Assembly (NCBI GenBank): GCA_015520705.1
Contig: WAPO01000097.1
Span: forward strand, 1 to 44,355
Direction: 5' to 3'
DNA length: 44,355 nt
DNA from: Thermococcus sp.
GTDB lineage: Archaea > Methanobacteriota_B > Thermococci > Thermococcales > Thermococcaceae
The translations under genes were made by a program, and so were the position numbers. Below the pieces are notes generated by a model, which saw nothing but the letters and a program-made list of their open reading frames with translations, ran no database searches and had not been told where the DNA came from. This document shows, piece after piece, positions 8,108 through 17,809 of this stretch (position 1 is the stretch's first letter; every line of letters starts with the position of its first letter).

Positions 8108-9448
8108 ATGGCTTTAGAAAACCTTGGCAAAGCACTGAACAATGCACTGAGAAAGCTGGCCCGTTCAAATACCGTTGATGAGGCCCTTATCAGGGAAGTT
8201 GTGAGAGACATCCAGAGGGCGCTGATACAGTCCGATGTTAATGTCCGTCTCGTTCTTCAGCTGACGAAGAAGATTGAAAAGCGAGCCCTTGAGGAAAAAC
8301 CTCCTGCAGGTGTTTCGAGAAAGGAGCACATAATAAAAATCGTCTATGAGGAGCTCACAAACTTCCTTGGAAGGGAAGCCAAGCCCATTGAGATACGGGA
8401 AAAGCCGACGGTTCTGCTGGCGGTTGGAATTCAGGGTTCTGGCAAGACAACGAGCATAGCAAAACTGGCGAGGTATTTTCAGAAAAAAGGGTATAAAGTG
8501 GGGCTCGTATGTTCAGATACATGGCGTCCCGGTGCCTATCAGCAGCTGAAGCAGCTTGTGGAGCCCTTTGGAATAGAGGTCTTTGGAGACCCGGAGGAGA
8601 AGGATGCGGTGAAGCTTGCGAGGGAGGGCGTTGAGCACTTCAGGAAGAAGGGCGTGGATATCATTATCGTCGATTCAGCTGGAAGGCACAAAGAGGAGAA
8701 AAGCCTGCTTGAGGAGATGAGGCAGATAAGCAGCTCGATAAGGCCCCATGAGGTTATCCTCGTCGTGGATGGAACCATCGGCCAGCAGGCATACAATCAG
8801 GCTCTCGCCTTTAAGGAGGCAACGCCTCTGGGTTCAATAATTGTCACAAAGCTTGATGGCTCGGCCAAAGGTGGGGGTGCGCTTTCAGCCGTTGCCGCTA
8901 CAGGAGCGCCCATAAAGTTCATCGGAACCGGCGAAAAAATTGATGACCTTGAGCCCTTTGATCCGAAGAGATTTGTCTCAAGACTGCTTGGAATGGGAGA
9001 CATTGAGGGGCTGCTTGAGAAATTCGAAGAGCTAAGCAAAGAGCGGGAAATCAGAGAGGAGGATGTTGAGAAGTTCCTCAGAGGGAAGTTCAACCTCAAG
9101 GACATGTATGCACAGCTTGAGGCAATGAGCAAAATGGGCCCGCTGAAGCAAATACTCCAGATGATTCCGGGCCTCGGCTATTCGCTGCCAGATGACGCTG
9201 TGAGGGTTAGCGAGGAGAGGCTGAAGAAGTTCAGAATAATAATGGACTCCATGACTGAGGAGGAGCTTGAGCACCCGGATATCATAAACTACTCCCGCAT
9301 CAAGAGGATTGCAAGGGGCTCGGGAACGAGCACAAGAGATGTAAAGGAACTCCTGAACCAGTACAACCAGATGAAAAAATTCTTCAAGAGCATGGACAAG
9401 AGAAAACTTTCTAAACTCGCAAGGGGATTTAATTTAGGAGGTATATGA
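8108..9448 (+). CDS. srp54: Signal recognition particle GTPase SRP54
   Basis: [56 protein letters not shown]; Met-rich M domain. Confidence 0.97.
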   Translation: MALENLGKALNNALRKLARSNTVDEALIREVVRDIQRALIQSDVNVRLVLQLTKKIEKRALEEKPPAGVSRKEHIIKIVYEELTNFLGREAKPIEIREKPTVLLAVGIQGSGKTTSIAKLARYFQKKGYKVGLVCSDTWRPGAYQQLKQLVEPFGIEVFGDPEEKDAVKLAREGVEHFRKKGVDIIIVDSAGRHKEEKSLLEEMRQISSSIRPHEVILVVDGTIGQQAYNQALAFKEATPLGSIIVTKLDGSAKGGGALSAVAATGAPIKFIGTGEKIDDLEPFDPKRFVSRLLGMGDIEGLLEKFEELSKEREIREEDVEKFLRGKFNLKDMYAQLEAMSKMGPLKQILQMIPGLGYSLPDDAVRVSEERLKKFRIIMDSMTEEELEHPDIINYSRIKRIARGSGTSTRDVKELLNQYNQMKKFFKSMDKRKLSKLARGFNLGGI

Positions 9449-9690
9449 ACATGATGGAGGTATTTATCCTCATTGTTGTAAAGCCCGGGAATGAGGAGAA
9501 GGTCTTCAACAAACTAAAGGACAACCCTCGGGTGAGGGAAATCTACAGGCTCTACGGGGAGTACGACATCGTGGTTAGAATAGAGGTTGGGAACATCAGG
9601 GAGCTTGATGAGTTTCATGACAACGTCCTGAGAAAGATCAAGGAGATAGAAATGACCGAGACCCTCATAGCAAGCTCATACGGGAGCTAG
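9445..9690 (+). CDS. Stand-alone Lrp/AsnC effector-binding (RAM) domain protein
   Basis: [43 protein letters not shown]. No HTH. Overlaps the srp54 stop. Confidence 0.85.
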   Translation: MNMMEVFILIVVKPGNEEKVFNKLKDNPRVREIYRLYGEYDIVVRIEVGNIRELDEFHDNVLRKIKEIEMTETLIASSYGS

Positions 9691-9701
9691 GGGGTAGATA
9701 G

Positions 9702-10199
9702 TTGAAAAAATCGCTTGTTGCGGTTGTAAATCTCAACACGCTTGAGGTCAAAATTATCTCTTCTTTTAAATTTAAATGCATTGAGAACTGCGGAAGGTGC
9801 TGCAGGGAGCTTGACATTCCCCTTAGGGATGAGGATATAACCCGTATCGAGGATCTGGGCTACAATGCCTGGGAATTCGTGGACTATGAAAAGATGTTCT
9901 ACAGGGGGGATAAATTCCTCGGTTATGCTCTGAAGAAGAGACCCTTTGATGATGCCTGCGTATTTCTGGATGAAAACGAGAAATGCAAGATATACCCCCA
10001 CAGGCCGAGGGCATGCAGACTCTATCCTTTCGTTCTCATCAAGCATGGCAATACTCTGGAGGTGTACATAAAGGAAGATGAATTCTGTCCTGGGATAAAT
10101 CATCCGGACGGCGATGAGATAGACGCTACATTCATCAGGGAGTATTTCAGGGAGATACTCCAGGAATACAGACGGTCTGTCAGGGACATTTACCTCTGA
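9702..10199 (+). CDS. YkgJ-family cysteine-cluster protein
   Basis: CIENCGRCCREL ... CKIYPHRPRACRLYPF. TTG start. Confidence 0.85.
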   Translation: MKKSLVAVVNLNTLEVKIISSFKFKCIENCGRCCRELDIPLRDEDITRIEDLGYNAWEFVDYEKMFYRGDKFLGYALKKRPFDDACVFLDENEKCKIYPHRPRACRLYPFVLIKHGNTLEVYIKEDEFCPGINHPDGDEIDATFIREYFREILQEYRRSVRDIYL

Positions 10200-10269
10200 A
10201 GAACAGCATGAAACCGAAACCTATTTATACATTTTCTTGTTAATTTGGGTTACTTGGAGGTGAGAGGGC

Positions 10270-10989
10270 ATGAGTCAAATAAAGGCTGTGCAGGAAAAGT
10301 TGAGGCTCGTCAGGGTGCTGAAAATCCTGAAAAAGTCATACACATATGAAGAGCTTTCGAAAATGACGGGTCTTCCTATAACCGTGCTGAACAGATATGT
10401 CAGGGGGAAGGTTCTCCCGAGCACTGAAAGGACAAAGGAGCTCTTGGGAATGCTTTCTCCGTATGTGAACCTGGAAGAGGAGGTTAAAAGACGGATAAAA
10501 TTTGATGAGAGAGGATTCTTTGACAACATGATGGTTCTTAGTGATACTCCTCTGATGAGTCTGATCGCCGAGGAGGTTGCCTCAAGATACATGGAGAAAA
10601 ATGTCACCAAGATTCTCACAGCGGCAACCGACGGCATTCCCCTCGGAGTCCATATAGCGAAGGAGCTGAATGTCGACGTTGTTTATGCCAAGAAGAAAAA
10701 GGAGGTCGGCGTTGAGAAGTTCTACGAAGTGAGCTATGTTCCGAGCGCTTCGGGGAGCGTAACCACGTTATACCTGCCCCACTGGGCGCTCAAGAAAGGG
10801 GAGAGGGTTCTCATCGTCGACGATGTCATAAGGAGCGGGGAGACCCAGAAAGCCCTTGTGGAGATGTGTCATCAGGCAGGAGCCATCCCTGTAGGGATGT
10901 TCTTCCTCATAAGCGTCGGGAACGTTCTCGAACATCTGAAGGAAGAGTATGACATCCCTGTTGAGGCTCTCGTAAAGATAGGGAAGTGA
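10270..10989 (+). CDS. gfcR: HTH-phosphoribosyltransferase fusion regulator (GfcR/PyrE-like)
   Basis: N-terminal HTH SYTYEELSKMTGLPITVLNRYVRGKVLPS; PRPP motif RVLIVDDVIRSGETQKAL. Confidence 0.8.
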   Translation: MSQIKAVQEKLRLVRVLKILKKSYTYEELSKMTGLPITVLNRYVRGKVLPSTERTKELLGMLSPYVNLEEEVKRRIKFDERGFFDNMMVLSDTPLMSLIAEEVASRYMEKNVTKILTAATDGIPLGVHIAKELNVDVVYAKKKKEVGVEKFYEVSYVPSASGSVTTLYLPHWALKKGERVLIVDDVIRSGETQKALVEMCHQAGAIPVGMFFLISVGNVLEHLKEEYDIPVEALVKIGK

Positions 10990-11324
10990 TCCAAATCCCC
11001 AGCTTTGTCATATACAATGTCCTCGGGATGAGCATCCCTGTGGATGCTGAGGAGGGCGTTTCCTTTGATTTTTACTGTTCTGAGGAGGAGTGCGGAAGGG
11101 AGATTTTCCTTCACGGTGTCATAAGGGCTGCAGATGTGGAAGAATTCCGCAGGGTTCTGGAGGCTGTTATAAGGGAGAACAGCGCATTTTCCAAGCTTGA
11201 AGAAATACGGGGTTCTTTCATTTTCGAAGGGAGTGTAAATGGAAAGAACGTGAAACTACCGGCTGAATCCCTGGAGGAGCTAACAAAGAGATTCATGAAG
11301 GAGCTCTTTATTCTGACCGGCTAA
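10986..11324 (+). CDS. Conserved hypothetical protein translationally coupled to the GfcR-like gene
   Basis: GTG start overlaps the upstream TGA (GTGA). 112 aa. Confidence 0.7.
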   Translation: MIQIPSFVIYNVLGMSIPVDAEEGVSFDFYCSEEECGREIFLHGVIRAADVEEFRRVLEAVIRENSAFSKLEEIRGSFIFEGSVNGKNVKLPAESLEELTKRFMKELFILTG

Positions 11325-11770
11325 ACAGGGAGCTCCAGATCCTCTTTGACTATGTCCATGGCAACGTGGGTGTTGGTTTTTTCCACGCCGTCAATCGATA
11401 GCAGCCATTTAACAAACCTGTTCATATCCTCCCTTCCTCTGAACTTGGCCACTGCAATAATGTCATACTCCCCTGTAACGTCATAAACGCAGAGCACATG
11501 GTCGTTTTCCGCTATTTCTCTCTCAATCTGTATTATTTTCTTCCCCTGTGCCTTTATTCCGATTATAGCTGTCAGTTCATACCCCAGTTTTTCATAGTTG
11601 AGTTTTGGCGTAAAGCCGAGAAGAATGCCCTTTTCTTCCATTCGTTTGAGCCGATTATAAACCGTTCCGACGGCGACCTTAAGCTCCTTTGCGATCTCTC
11701 TGTAGGAAAGCCGGGCATCTCTCTGCAGGATGGATAATATTTTTCGGTCAAGGTCATCCACCAAAATCAT
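11321..11770 (-). CDS. Lrp/AsnC family transcriptional regulator
   Basis: MILVDDLDRKILSILQRDARLSYREIAKELKVAVGTVYNRLKRMEEKG plus RAM domain. The true start is at 11770; the track's upstream extension translates antisense tRNA. Confidence 0.92.
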   Translation of the reverse strand: MILVDDLDRKILSILQRDARLSYREIAKELKVAVGTVYNRLKRMEEKGILLGFTPKLNYEKLGYELTAIIGIKAQGKKIIQIEREIAENDHVLCVYDVTGEYDIIAVAKFRGREDMNRFVKWLLSIDGVEKTNTHVAMDIVKEDLELPV

Positions 11771-11795
11771 CACCAATCCAATCTCCACCGCAAAG

Positions 11796-11804
11796 TTTAA
11801 ATAT
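11796..11804. promoter_or_regulatory. TATA-like TTTAAATAT between divergent lrp and tRNA-Arg(CCT)
   Basis: About 30 bp from the tRNA 5' end (11833) and about 27 bp from the lrp ATG (11770). Confidence 0.5.
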
Positions 11805-11832
11805 CCTTCTCTTTGAGGAAATAGCGGGCAGT

Positions 11833-11910
11833 GGACCGGTAGCCTAGCTAGGACAGGGCGGCGGCCTCCTAAGCCGCAGGTCCGGGGTTCAAATCCCCGC
11901 CGGTCCGCCA
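11833..11910 (+). tRNA. tRNA-Arg(CCT), CCA encoded
   Basis: GGACCGG/CCGGTCC acceptor, GCGGC-CTCCTAA-GCCGC anticodon arm. Confidence 0.95.
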
Positions 11911-12043
11911 TCAGGCATTAAGACGTTTCTTCTCATCCTCCATAATTGTTAGGGGATTCTCTGCGAAAAGCTTATAAAATTACAAAACGTTACTAAAAAT
12001 GAGGAGACTTCTCTCCATCCCAGAACGTGAAGGGGGTGGTAGG

Positions 12044-12799
12044 GTGGCATATGTAGCCGCTCTGGCCAACATAAACGGGAATTTTCCGGCATTAATCAAG
12101 GCTCTGGAGAGAATAGAAGAGCTTAGGGAAGAGGGGTATGATGTGGAAAAATACTATATTCTGGGTAATATCATCGGAATATTCCCATATCCGAAGGAGG
12201 TTGTCGGAAGCCTTAGAAGCCTTATGAGGAACAACAGTGTAAAGATCATCCGTGGTGAATATGACCAGATTATTGCCATGAGCGACCCTCATGCTGAGGG
12301 CTCAGACTACATTGACAGGTTGAGTATTCCTGAATATGTTAAGAAGACGCTGAAATACACATGGGATAAGCTCGGTCATGAGGGGAGGGAATTCATCAGA
12401 GACCTTCCGATATATCTGGTTGATAAACTCGGGAAAAATGGTATATTTGGGGTTTATGGGAGCCCTCTGAATCCCTTTGAGGGGAAAATACTGCCGGAAC
12501 AGCCAACTCCCTATTATGAGGCGCTGATGCGGCCAGTGAAGGAGTATGAGATTCTTCTGGTTTCATCCCCGAAGTACCCGGTAAATGCCATGACGAGGTA
12601 CGGACGGGTCATCTGCCCGGGCAGCGTTGGATTTCCTCCTGGGAGAGAGCACAAAGCGACGTTTGCGCTCATAGACACGGGCACCCTTCATGCGAAGTTC
12701 ATAGAGGTCGACTACGACAAGAGACTCATTGAGGAAAGGATAAAGAAGGAAAATCTCCCGGCCGAACTGATCAAGGTTCTCTACCACGGAAGAGTCTGA
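12044..12799 (+). CDS. Metallophosphoesterase (YfcE/MJ0936-like)
   Basis: VAYVAALANINGNFPALIKALERI, YILGNIIGIFPYP, GEYDQ, CPGSVGFPPG. GTG 12044 preceded by a ggggtgg RBS; the longer ORF starts at 11999. Confidence 0.8.
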   Translation: MAYVAALANINGNFPALIKALERIEELREEGYDVEKYYILGNIIGIFPYPKEVVGSLRSLMRNNSVKIIRGEYDQIIAMSDPHAEGSDYIDRLSIPEYVKKTLKYTWDKLGHEGREFIRDLPIYLVDKLGKNGIFGVYGSPLNPFEGKILPEQPTPYYEALMRPVKEYEILLVSSPKYPVNAMTRYGRVICPGSVGFPPGREHKATFALIDTGTLHAKFIEVDYDKRLIEERIKKENLPAELIKVLYHGRV

Positions 12800-14093
12800 G
12801 GATGTTCAGCATCTCTTTTATTTCCCTCTTTGCCGATGCCAGAAAGAGCAGCATCCCAATAATAAGGGTCACTTTTGAGACAAAAACAAGCATCTGGAAG
12901 ACAACCGCCATGAGGAGAGATCTATACACCAAAGGAGACACACCGAGGTCTTTCATTGAAAAATAGGCAGTCCCTATAAGAATTGCTGCATACCCTGCGA
13001 GAAGCCCTGCCATTGTTCCATATTCCCCAAAGGTGGGTATCAGAGGAATCCAGAGGATAAAGGAAACCACTGCCCCCAGCAGTGCAATCAGGCTTCCTTT
13101 CCTGACGTATTTTGTGGAGTTCAGGGCTACTATACTGGGATTGTAGGCGATATAGACCTCAACGGCGATAACTGCAGCATAGAACTCATTCCCCAGGGAA
13201 AATCCGAAGAAGAGGGAAAGCAGTTCTCTCCCGAAAAGCAGGAGGAGAAACACTATGATAGCCGTGGTCAGTATGAGAACTCTCGTGAGCCTCTCCGAGA
13301 GGTTCTTAACATATCCCATCTCATTCCTTCCGTATTTATAGGAGTAAAGGGGCATTATGGCTGACTGGAGAACCTGCGGGAGGTATGTGAGCAGAAAAGC
13401 CGCCGAAAGAGAAGCGGAGACCTTGCCTGCTATCTCGGCGCTTCCAAGCTTTTCGCTCAGAAAATAGGGGCCCTGAATAAGGAAAACTCCTGATAGTGTT
13501 CCGAGAAAAGCAAAAGAGGAGTAGGACATCAGAATTCTAATATCCTCTATCCCCGGACTTTTGAAAAGACGGTTTTTTAACAGGTATGCAAAGGAGACCG
13601 CTGAGATGACCCCCAGGAATAGAATGTAGGGAGAAAAGATGTTGGGAACTGCAAATCCTGCTAAAAAAGCTGCAAATCCGCCTATGACTACATAGGCATA
13701 TACCTCCCCCCTGTGTATTCCGTAGAAGAAATTTCTAACTGTAAGCTGAAGGGCTCTGAAAACCGATATCAGGCCTATGTATGCGTTGAAGGGCACAATG
13801 ACCAAACCAAGGAGAGGGAAGAGAAATGAGACTGAGGCTATTGACCCTATTCTCTCCACATTGCCCTTTCCCAGAAATTCCGAAGAGTACTTCGCCAGGG
13901 CGACTGCAAAAAAGCTGAGGGGGATGGCAAGGAGAAAAGCCTGAGAGATAAGGGAGTTGGCAAAACCGAGAACCTCAACCCCATACTTCCGCGAGATCAC
14001 GATGCTGTATATAAAGCGGCTGCTCCCAAATATAGCTAGAGCAATTATGGAAGCCAGGGAATGCCTGATCATCAGGTTCCTTTCATAGCTCAT
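12771..14093 (-). CDS. Polysaccharide biosynthesis/flippase-like membrane protein
   Basis: About 12 hydrophobic segments. MIRHSLASIIALAIFGSSRFIYSIVISRKYGVEVLGFANSLIS is a typical MOP flippase N-terminus. Confidence 0.8.
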   Translation of the reverse strand: MSYERNLMIRHSLASIIALAIFGSSRFIYSIVISRKYGVEVLGFANSLISQAFLLAIPLSFFAVALAKYSSEFLGKGNVERIGSIASVSFLFPLLGLVIVPFNAYIGLISVFRALQLTVRNFFYGIHRGEVYAYVVIGGFAAFLAGFAVPNIFSPYILFLGVISAVSFAYLLKNRLFKSPGIEDIRILMSYSSFAFLGTLSGVFLIQGPYFLSEKLGSAEIAGKVSASLSAAFLLTYLPQVLQSAIMPLYSYKYGRNEMGYVKNLSERLTRVLILTTAIIVFLLLLFGRELLSLFFGFSLGNEFYAAVIAVEVYIAYNPSIVALNSTKYVRKGSLIALLGAVVSFILWIPLIPTFGEYGTMAGLLAGYAAILIGTAYFSMKDLGVSPLVYRSLLMAVVFQMLVFVSKVTLIIGMLLFLASAKREIKEMLNILRLFRGREP

Positions 14094-14117
14094 AAAACTT
14101 GTAAAGAGGGAGGGGAT

Positions 14118-14420
14118 TTAACCTTTGTGGAATCCCAGGTAGAAGCCAGCTACAAAAGCGCCTGTTCCTGGTAAAAGCCCAATAACCTTCTCTCCAAGGG
14201 TCGTTATCTGGCTCGTTACACTACCGGCAAGGTTGAACAGCTTATCCGTGTTGATTGTTATGACACCCTTCTGCTGGAGCCAGAAGAGGCTCAGGATGTA
14301 GGCTCCAATTAGGGCCATTGCCAGTTTCACTAATTTTTTCAGTGCAAACCCTGTTATAAAGCCCACTACACCACCGACTCCCACATCACCAAGCATGCCG
14401 TTCATGTCCAGCGCTGTCAT
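14118..14420 (-). CDS. FUN14-domain-like small membrane protein
   Basis: GDVGVGGVVGFITGFALKKLVKLAMALIGAYILSLFWLQQKGVITINTDKL..FVAGFYLGFHKG matches the FUN14 pattern. Confidence 0.75.
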   Translation of the reverse strand: MTALDMNGMLGDVGVGGVVGFITGFALKKLVKLAMALIGAYILSLFWLQQKGVITINTDKLFNLAGSVTSQITTLGEKVIGLLPGTGAFVAGFYLGFHKG

Positions 14421-14479
14421 CTTTCACCACCACAGGAATTTGGATTAGGAGAATAAATAGTTTGCCCCAAAATGTTTAA

Positions 14480-14496
14480 ATTTCACACGGTGAAAT
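14480..14496. promoter_or_regulatory. Inverted repeat ATTTCAC-ACG-GTGAAAT in the FUN14/PadR divergent promoter; candidate PadR operator
   Basis: 7-bp perfect arms with a 3-nt spacer, overlapping/just downstream of TATA-like gtttaaat. Confidence 0.55.
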
Positions 14497-14529
14497 ATTT
14501 ACAGCACATAAATGCCATTGGTGATATTT

Positions 14530-14856
14530 ATGACAAGCCCCATGGAGCGACTGAAGGACAAGCTAACCAAGGAGGTATTGTGGATATACATACTGGACCT
14601 CCTGAAGGAAAGACCCATGTATGCATACGAGCTCAAGGAGAGGATAAAAGACAGATTCGGATTTGAACCTGCCACCGTGAGCTCCTATGTTGTTCTGTAC
14701 AAGCTTGAAAAAGAAGGATATGTGACAGCGGAATGGCAGGAGAGTGAAACAGGGAAACCATCAAGGAAATACTACAAGCTTACTGAAAAGGGCAGAAAAC
14801 TCTTCGAAGAAGGTCTTGAGTTCCTCAGGAATACTATAGAGAAATTGGAAGGATGA
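14530..14856 (+). CDS. PadR family transcriptional regulator
   Basis: ILDLLKERPMYAYELKERIKDRFGFEPATVSSYVVLYKLEKEGYVTAEWQESETGKPSRKYYKLTEKGRKLF. Confidence 0.9.
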   Translation: MTSPMERLKDKLTKEVLWIYILDLLKERPMYAYELKERIKDRFGFEPATVSSYVVLYKLEKEGYVTAEWQESETGKPSRKYYKLTEKGRKLFEEGLEFLRNTIEKLEG

Positions 14857-14860
14857 GCCG

Positions 14861-15043
<183 letters not shown>

Positions 15044-15074
15044 TCACATCTCAACCTGTCTTTTAAACCTTTGG

Positions 15075-15159
15075 TGCGGGGGACGGGATTCGAACCCGCG
15101 CAGCCCTGCGGCAGCGGATCTTAAGTCCGCCCCCTTTGGCCAGGCTCGGGCACCCCCGC
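15075..15159 (-). tRNA. tRNA-Leu(TAA)
   Basis: GCGGGGG/CCCCCGC acceptor, GCGGA-CTTAAGA-TCCGC, long variable arm. Confidence 0.95.
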
Positions 15160-15203
15160 TCATGAATAAGCCCACTGGGGAAAATTAAAAAGGTTTCGGT
15201 GGC

Positions 15204-15809
15204 TCAGGTTCTTATAATTCTCATTTCAAAGTCTTCAACAGGGATTTTGAAGTCCGCTCTGCTCTCGATTTCCTTTCTGTTGAAGAGCACTTCCCTTGCG
15301 AGTATCCAGTATATAAGTGCAAGGGCCTTTCTGCCTTTGTTGTTCGTTGGAATTGCCAGGTCAACGTAGCTGAGGAAGTTTTCCGTATCAACAAGGGCCA
15401 CTATGGGTATGCCTATCTCAACGGCCTCCTTAAGCGCTTGGTGATCAGCCCTCGGGTCGGTTACTATGAGAACATCCGGCTCCATAAAGTTCTTGACGGC
15501 AGGGTTCGTCATGGTTCCCGGAAGGAATCTCCCGGGGATGGCCTTTGCACCCGTAACCTCGCCGAACTTCTTGACAGGCTTCTGTCCGTAGAGCCTGACG
15601 CTCACCGCGAGGATGCTCTGCGGGTCGAACTTGGCCAGAAACTTTCCTGCAGTGCGAAGCCTCTCATCGGTCTTCCTGACATCAAGGACATAGAGTCCGT
15701 CCTGCCTCACCCTGTATATGAACTTTTTCATGTCCTTTGTTTTCTGCTGGGTTCCTATGTGTATTCCGGCAGCCAGATACTGGTCAAGCGGAACTAAATA
15801 TTCCTCCAT
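15204..15809 (-). CDS. rps2: 30S ribosomal protein uS2
   Basis: [54 protein letters not shown]. Confidence 0.96.
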   Translation of the reverse strand: MEEYLVPLDQYLAAGIHIGTQQKTKDMKKFIYRVRQDGLYVLDVRKTDERLRTAGKFLAKFDPQSILAVSVRLYGQKPVKKFGEVTGAKAIPGRFLPGTMTNPAVKNFMEPDVLIVTDPRADHQALKEAVEIGIPIVALVDTENFLSYVDLAIPTNNKGRKALALIYWILAREVLFNRKEIESRADFKIPVEDFEMRIIRT

Positions 15810-15814
15810 TTCTT

Positions 15815-16846
15815 TCACCCCTCAAAGGTTATTATCCTTCCTCTTTCACCTAAATCCTCAGCGATTCTAATCAGCTCATTTATCTTGGCAAGTGAATCCC
15901 TGTGGAGCATCAGAGCGGGGCAGGTGAGCCCCACAGCCAGATGTGGCAGAGCCCCGTCTCCAGATTCAAACTTTGCTTCAGCCAAAATCGGAGTTATCCT
16001 CTCCGACTTGGCATCGTTCACCAGATTGTATAAGTCGGTGAGCGTGCCCAGATTTATCGGCTTTATGGAAAGCGCATTGTAGTAGCGCCTGTCCAGTATG
16101 TCCATCTCCTTGAACAGATACTCACCGTCTATAAAAACCCCGTGGGTTCCTGCAATCAGCTCAAGGAACAGCTCTTCATCCCCCATCGGTTTTATATACG
16201 CAATGTTGTTGTCCTCGACCAGATTGAGGACATCCTCCGTTTCAAGGGGCTTCTTCTGGATCACCCCTATGGCAATTTCAAGGCCGAGCTCGTCGCTTGC
16301 CTTTTCAGATGCCCTTGAGAGCCCCTCAAGTGAAGCCTTTTCTGCATGCTCCTCAACTTTCACGAGAGCATCTATTATGTCCGTGATCTCCATGAGATCC
16401 CTGACCATGAGGTAGTAGTCAAACATTTCATCGCTGGCAATGCTCATTATTGGAACCGGGAGCTCGGTTGTAAATGTGCCGCCAATGTAGCTGTAGAGGG
16501 GCAGTTTTTTGACGCTCGCAGCGGCCTTTGCCACGGCAACCGAGACTGCCAGGGCAGTGTTTGCACCTATGTGGCTCAGATCTTCGGTTCCATCAATCTC
16601 CCACAGGTAGCTGTCTATTATTTCCTGCTCCTGTGCGTCGAAGCCTATCAGCTCGGGCCCGATAATCTCATCAACCTCGCTAACAGCTCTGTGTGCTTCC
16701 GCAATGTAAAGTGAAGGGTTTTCATCCACTGGTGCGGCAAACCTTCCAAAGCCTGAGCTTGTTATCACGTCTACCTCAATGGAGTATCTGCCGCCCTTGA
16801 GGACAGCAACCCTTCCAATCACATTCTCTATTATTGTCATGGTCAT
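15815..16846 (-). CDS. Enolase-like protein (probable non-catalytic paralogue)
   Basis: Enolase fold similarity: [60 protein letters not shown].. and [17 protein letters not shown]. Canonical catalytic motifs are missing. Confidence 0.85.
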   Translation of the reverse strand: MTMTIIENVIGRVAVLKGGRYSIEVDVITSSGFGRFAAPVDENPSLYIAEAHRAVSEVDEIIGPELIGFDAQEQEIIDSYLWEIDGTEDLSHIGANTALAVSVAVAKAAASVKKLPLYSYIGGTFTTELPVPIMSIASDEMFDYYLMVRDLMEITDIIDALVKVEEHAEKASLEGLSRASEKASDELGLEIAIGVIQKKPLETEDVLNLVEDNNIAYIKPMGDEELFLELIAGTHGVFIDGEYLFKEMDILDRRYYNALSIKPINLGTLTDLYNLVNDAKSERITPILAEAKFESGDGALPHLAVGLTCPALMLHRDSLAKINELIRIAEDLGERGRIITFEG

Positions 16847-17019
16847 CAACTCGGCCTTATCACCGTAATCGGGACGACACCCTTCTCGAACTCAAGCATG
16901 GCGGCGTCCAGAGGCGTTATGCCCTCCGGAACGTCTATGAGCACCGGCGCTCCCATGGCTATCTGCAGAGCCCTTGCCCCTATAATCCTCGCCTTTTCAA
17001 ACCGCGTATATCTGAACAT
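16846..17019 (-). CDS. rpoK: RNA polymerase subunit K (Rpo6)
   Basis: [57 protein letters not shown]. Confidence 0.96.
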   Translation of the reverse strand: MFRYTRFEKARIIGARALQIAMGAPVLIDVPEGITPLDAAMLEFEKGVVPITVIRPS

Positions 17020-17057
17020 ACTTATCACCCGTTCCAGTCCAACCCATCCCATTATGG

Positions 17058-17132
17058 TGGGGCCGCCGGGATTTGAACCCGGGTCTCCGGCACCCCAAGC
17101 CGGGAGGATGGGCCAAGCTACCCCACGGCCCC
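17058..17132 (-). tRNA. tRNA-Pro(GGG)
   Basis: GGGGCCG/CGGCCCC acceptor, CCGGC-TTGGGGT-GCCGG. Confidence 0.95.
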
Positions 17133-17148
17133 CCAGAAATGTGGTTTT

Positions 17149-17346
17149 TCAATATACCCTGTATTTCATTATGTCATCGATCAGCTCGACATGGCTGAGG
17201 AGCGTTCTCCTGCAGCAGTATCTCTCAATCCCGAGGTCATCAAGCACCTTCTCGGGGTCTTCCCCCTGCTCAACCCTCTCCTTAAAGATGTAGTATTTAT
17301 CACCGATCACTTTTCCGCATGTGAAGCATCTTACGGGCACTATCAC
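17149..17346 (-). CDS. rpoN: RNA polymerase subunit N (Rpo10)
   Basis: [55 protein letters not shown]. Confidence 0.96.
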   Translation of the reverse strand: MIVPVRCFTCGKVIGDKYYIFKERVEQGEDPEKVLDDLGIERYCCRRTLLSHVELIDDIMKYRVY

Positions 17347-17391
17347 CCAGATCACCTTCTCAAACTTTCAAAGGAAATTAAACGAAAGCAG

Positions 17392-17799
17392 TCAGCGGTA
17401 GGATTTCTGCCTCTTGGCCCTCGGGCCCTTTGTTGATCTGTTCGGCTTGTGGGGTTCTGTTCTCCTTGAATCCCCAACGAGCATTGTTCTGTCATACTTC
17501 ACGAACTTGTCCTTCAGGTTCATGTCGTTTGTCCACTCAATGAGAGCCCTTGCTATGGCAACCCTCGCTGCTTCGGCCTGTCCCATGATTCCTCCGCCTT
17601 CCACCTTGACATCTATATCGACCTTGCCCACTATCTCCTCACCGGCAAGGATGAGCGGCTCCATGATGGTGAATCTTATCATCTCTGGCTCAATGATCTC
17701 AACGGGCTTGTGGTTGACCCTGACTCTTCCTTTTCCCTCTCTTATGGTGGCTCTCGCAACAGCTGTTTTTCTCTTTCCGGATGTCTGGATAACCTTCAT
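17392..17799 (-). CDS. rps9: 30S ribosomal protein uS9
   Basis: [29 protein letters not shown]...[23 protein letters not shown]. Confidence 0.97.
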   Translation of the reverse strand: MKVIQTSGKRKTAVARATIREGKGRVRVNHKPVEIIEPEMIRFTIMEPLILAGEEIVGKVDIDVKVEGGGIMGQAEAARVAIARALIEWTNDMNLKDKFVKYDRTMLVGDSRRTEPHKPNRSTKGPRAKRQKSYR

Positions 17800-17809
17800 T
17801 TCTATCACC

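Noticed and set aside
11771-11911. N-terminal extension MADRRGFEPRTCGLGGRRPVLARLPVHC of the Lrp ORF
   Set aside because: Translates antisense tRNA-Arg(CCT). The Lrp start is MILVDDLDRKI at 11770.
16898-17293. Plus-strand [52 protein letters not shown]..
   Set aside because: Antisense of rpoK, tRNA-Pro and rpoN; the [10 protein letters not shown] string is a translated tRNA.
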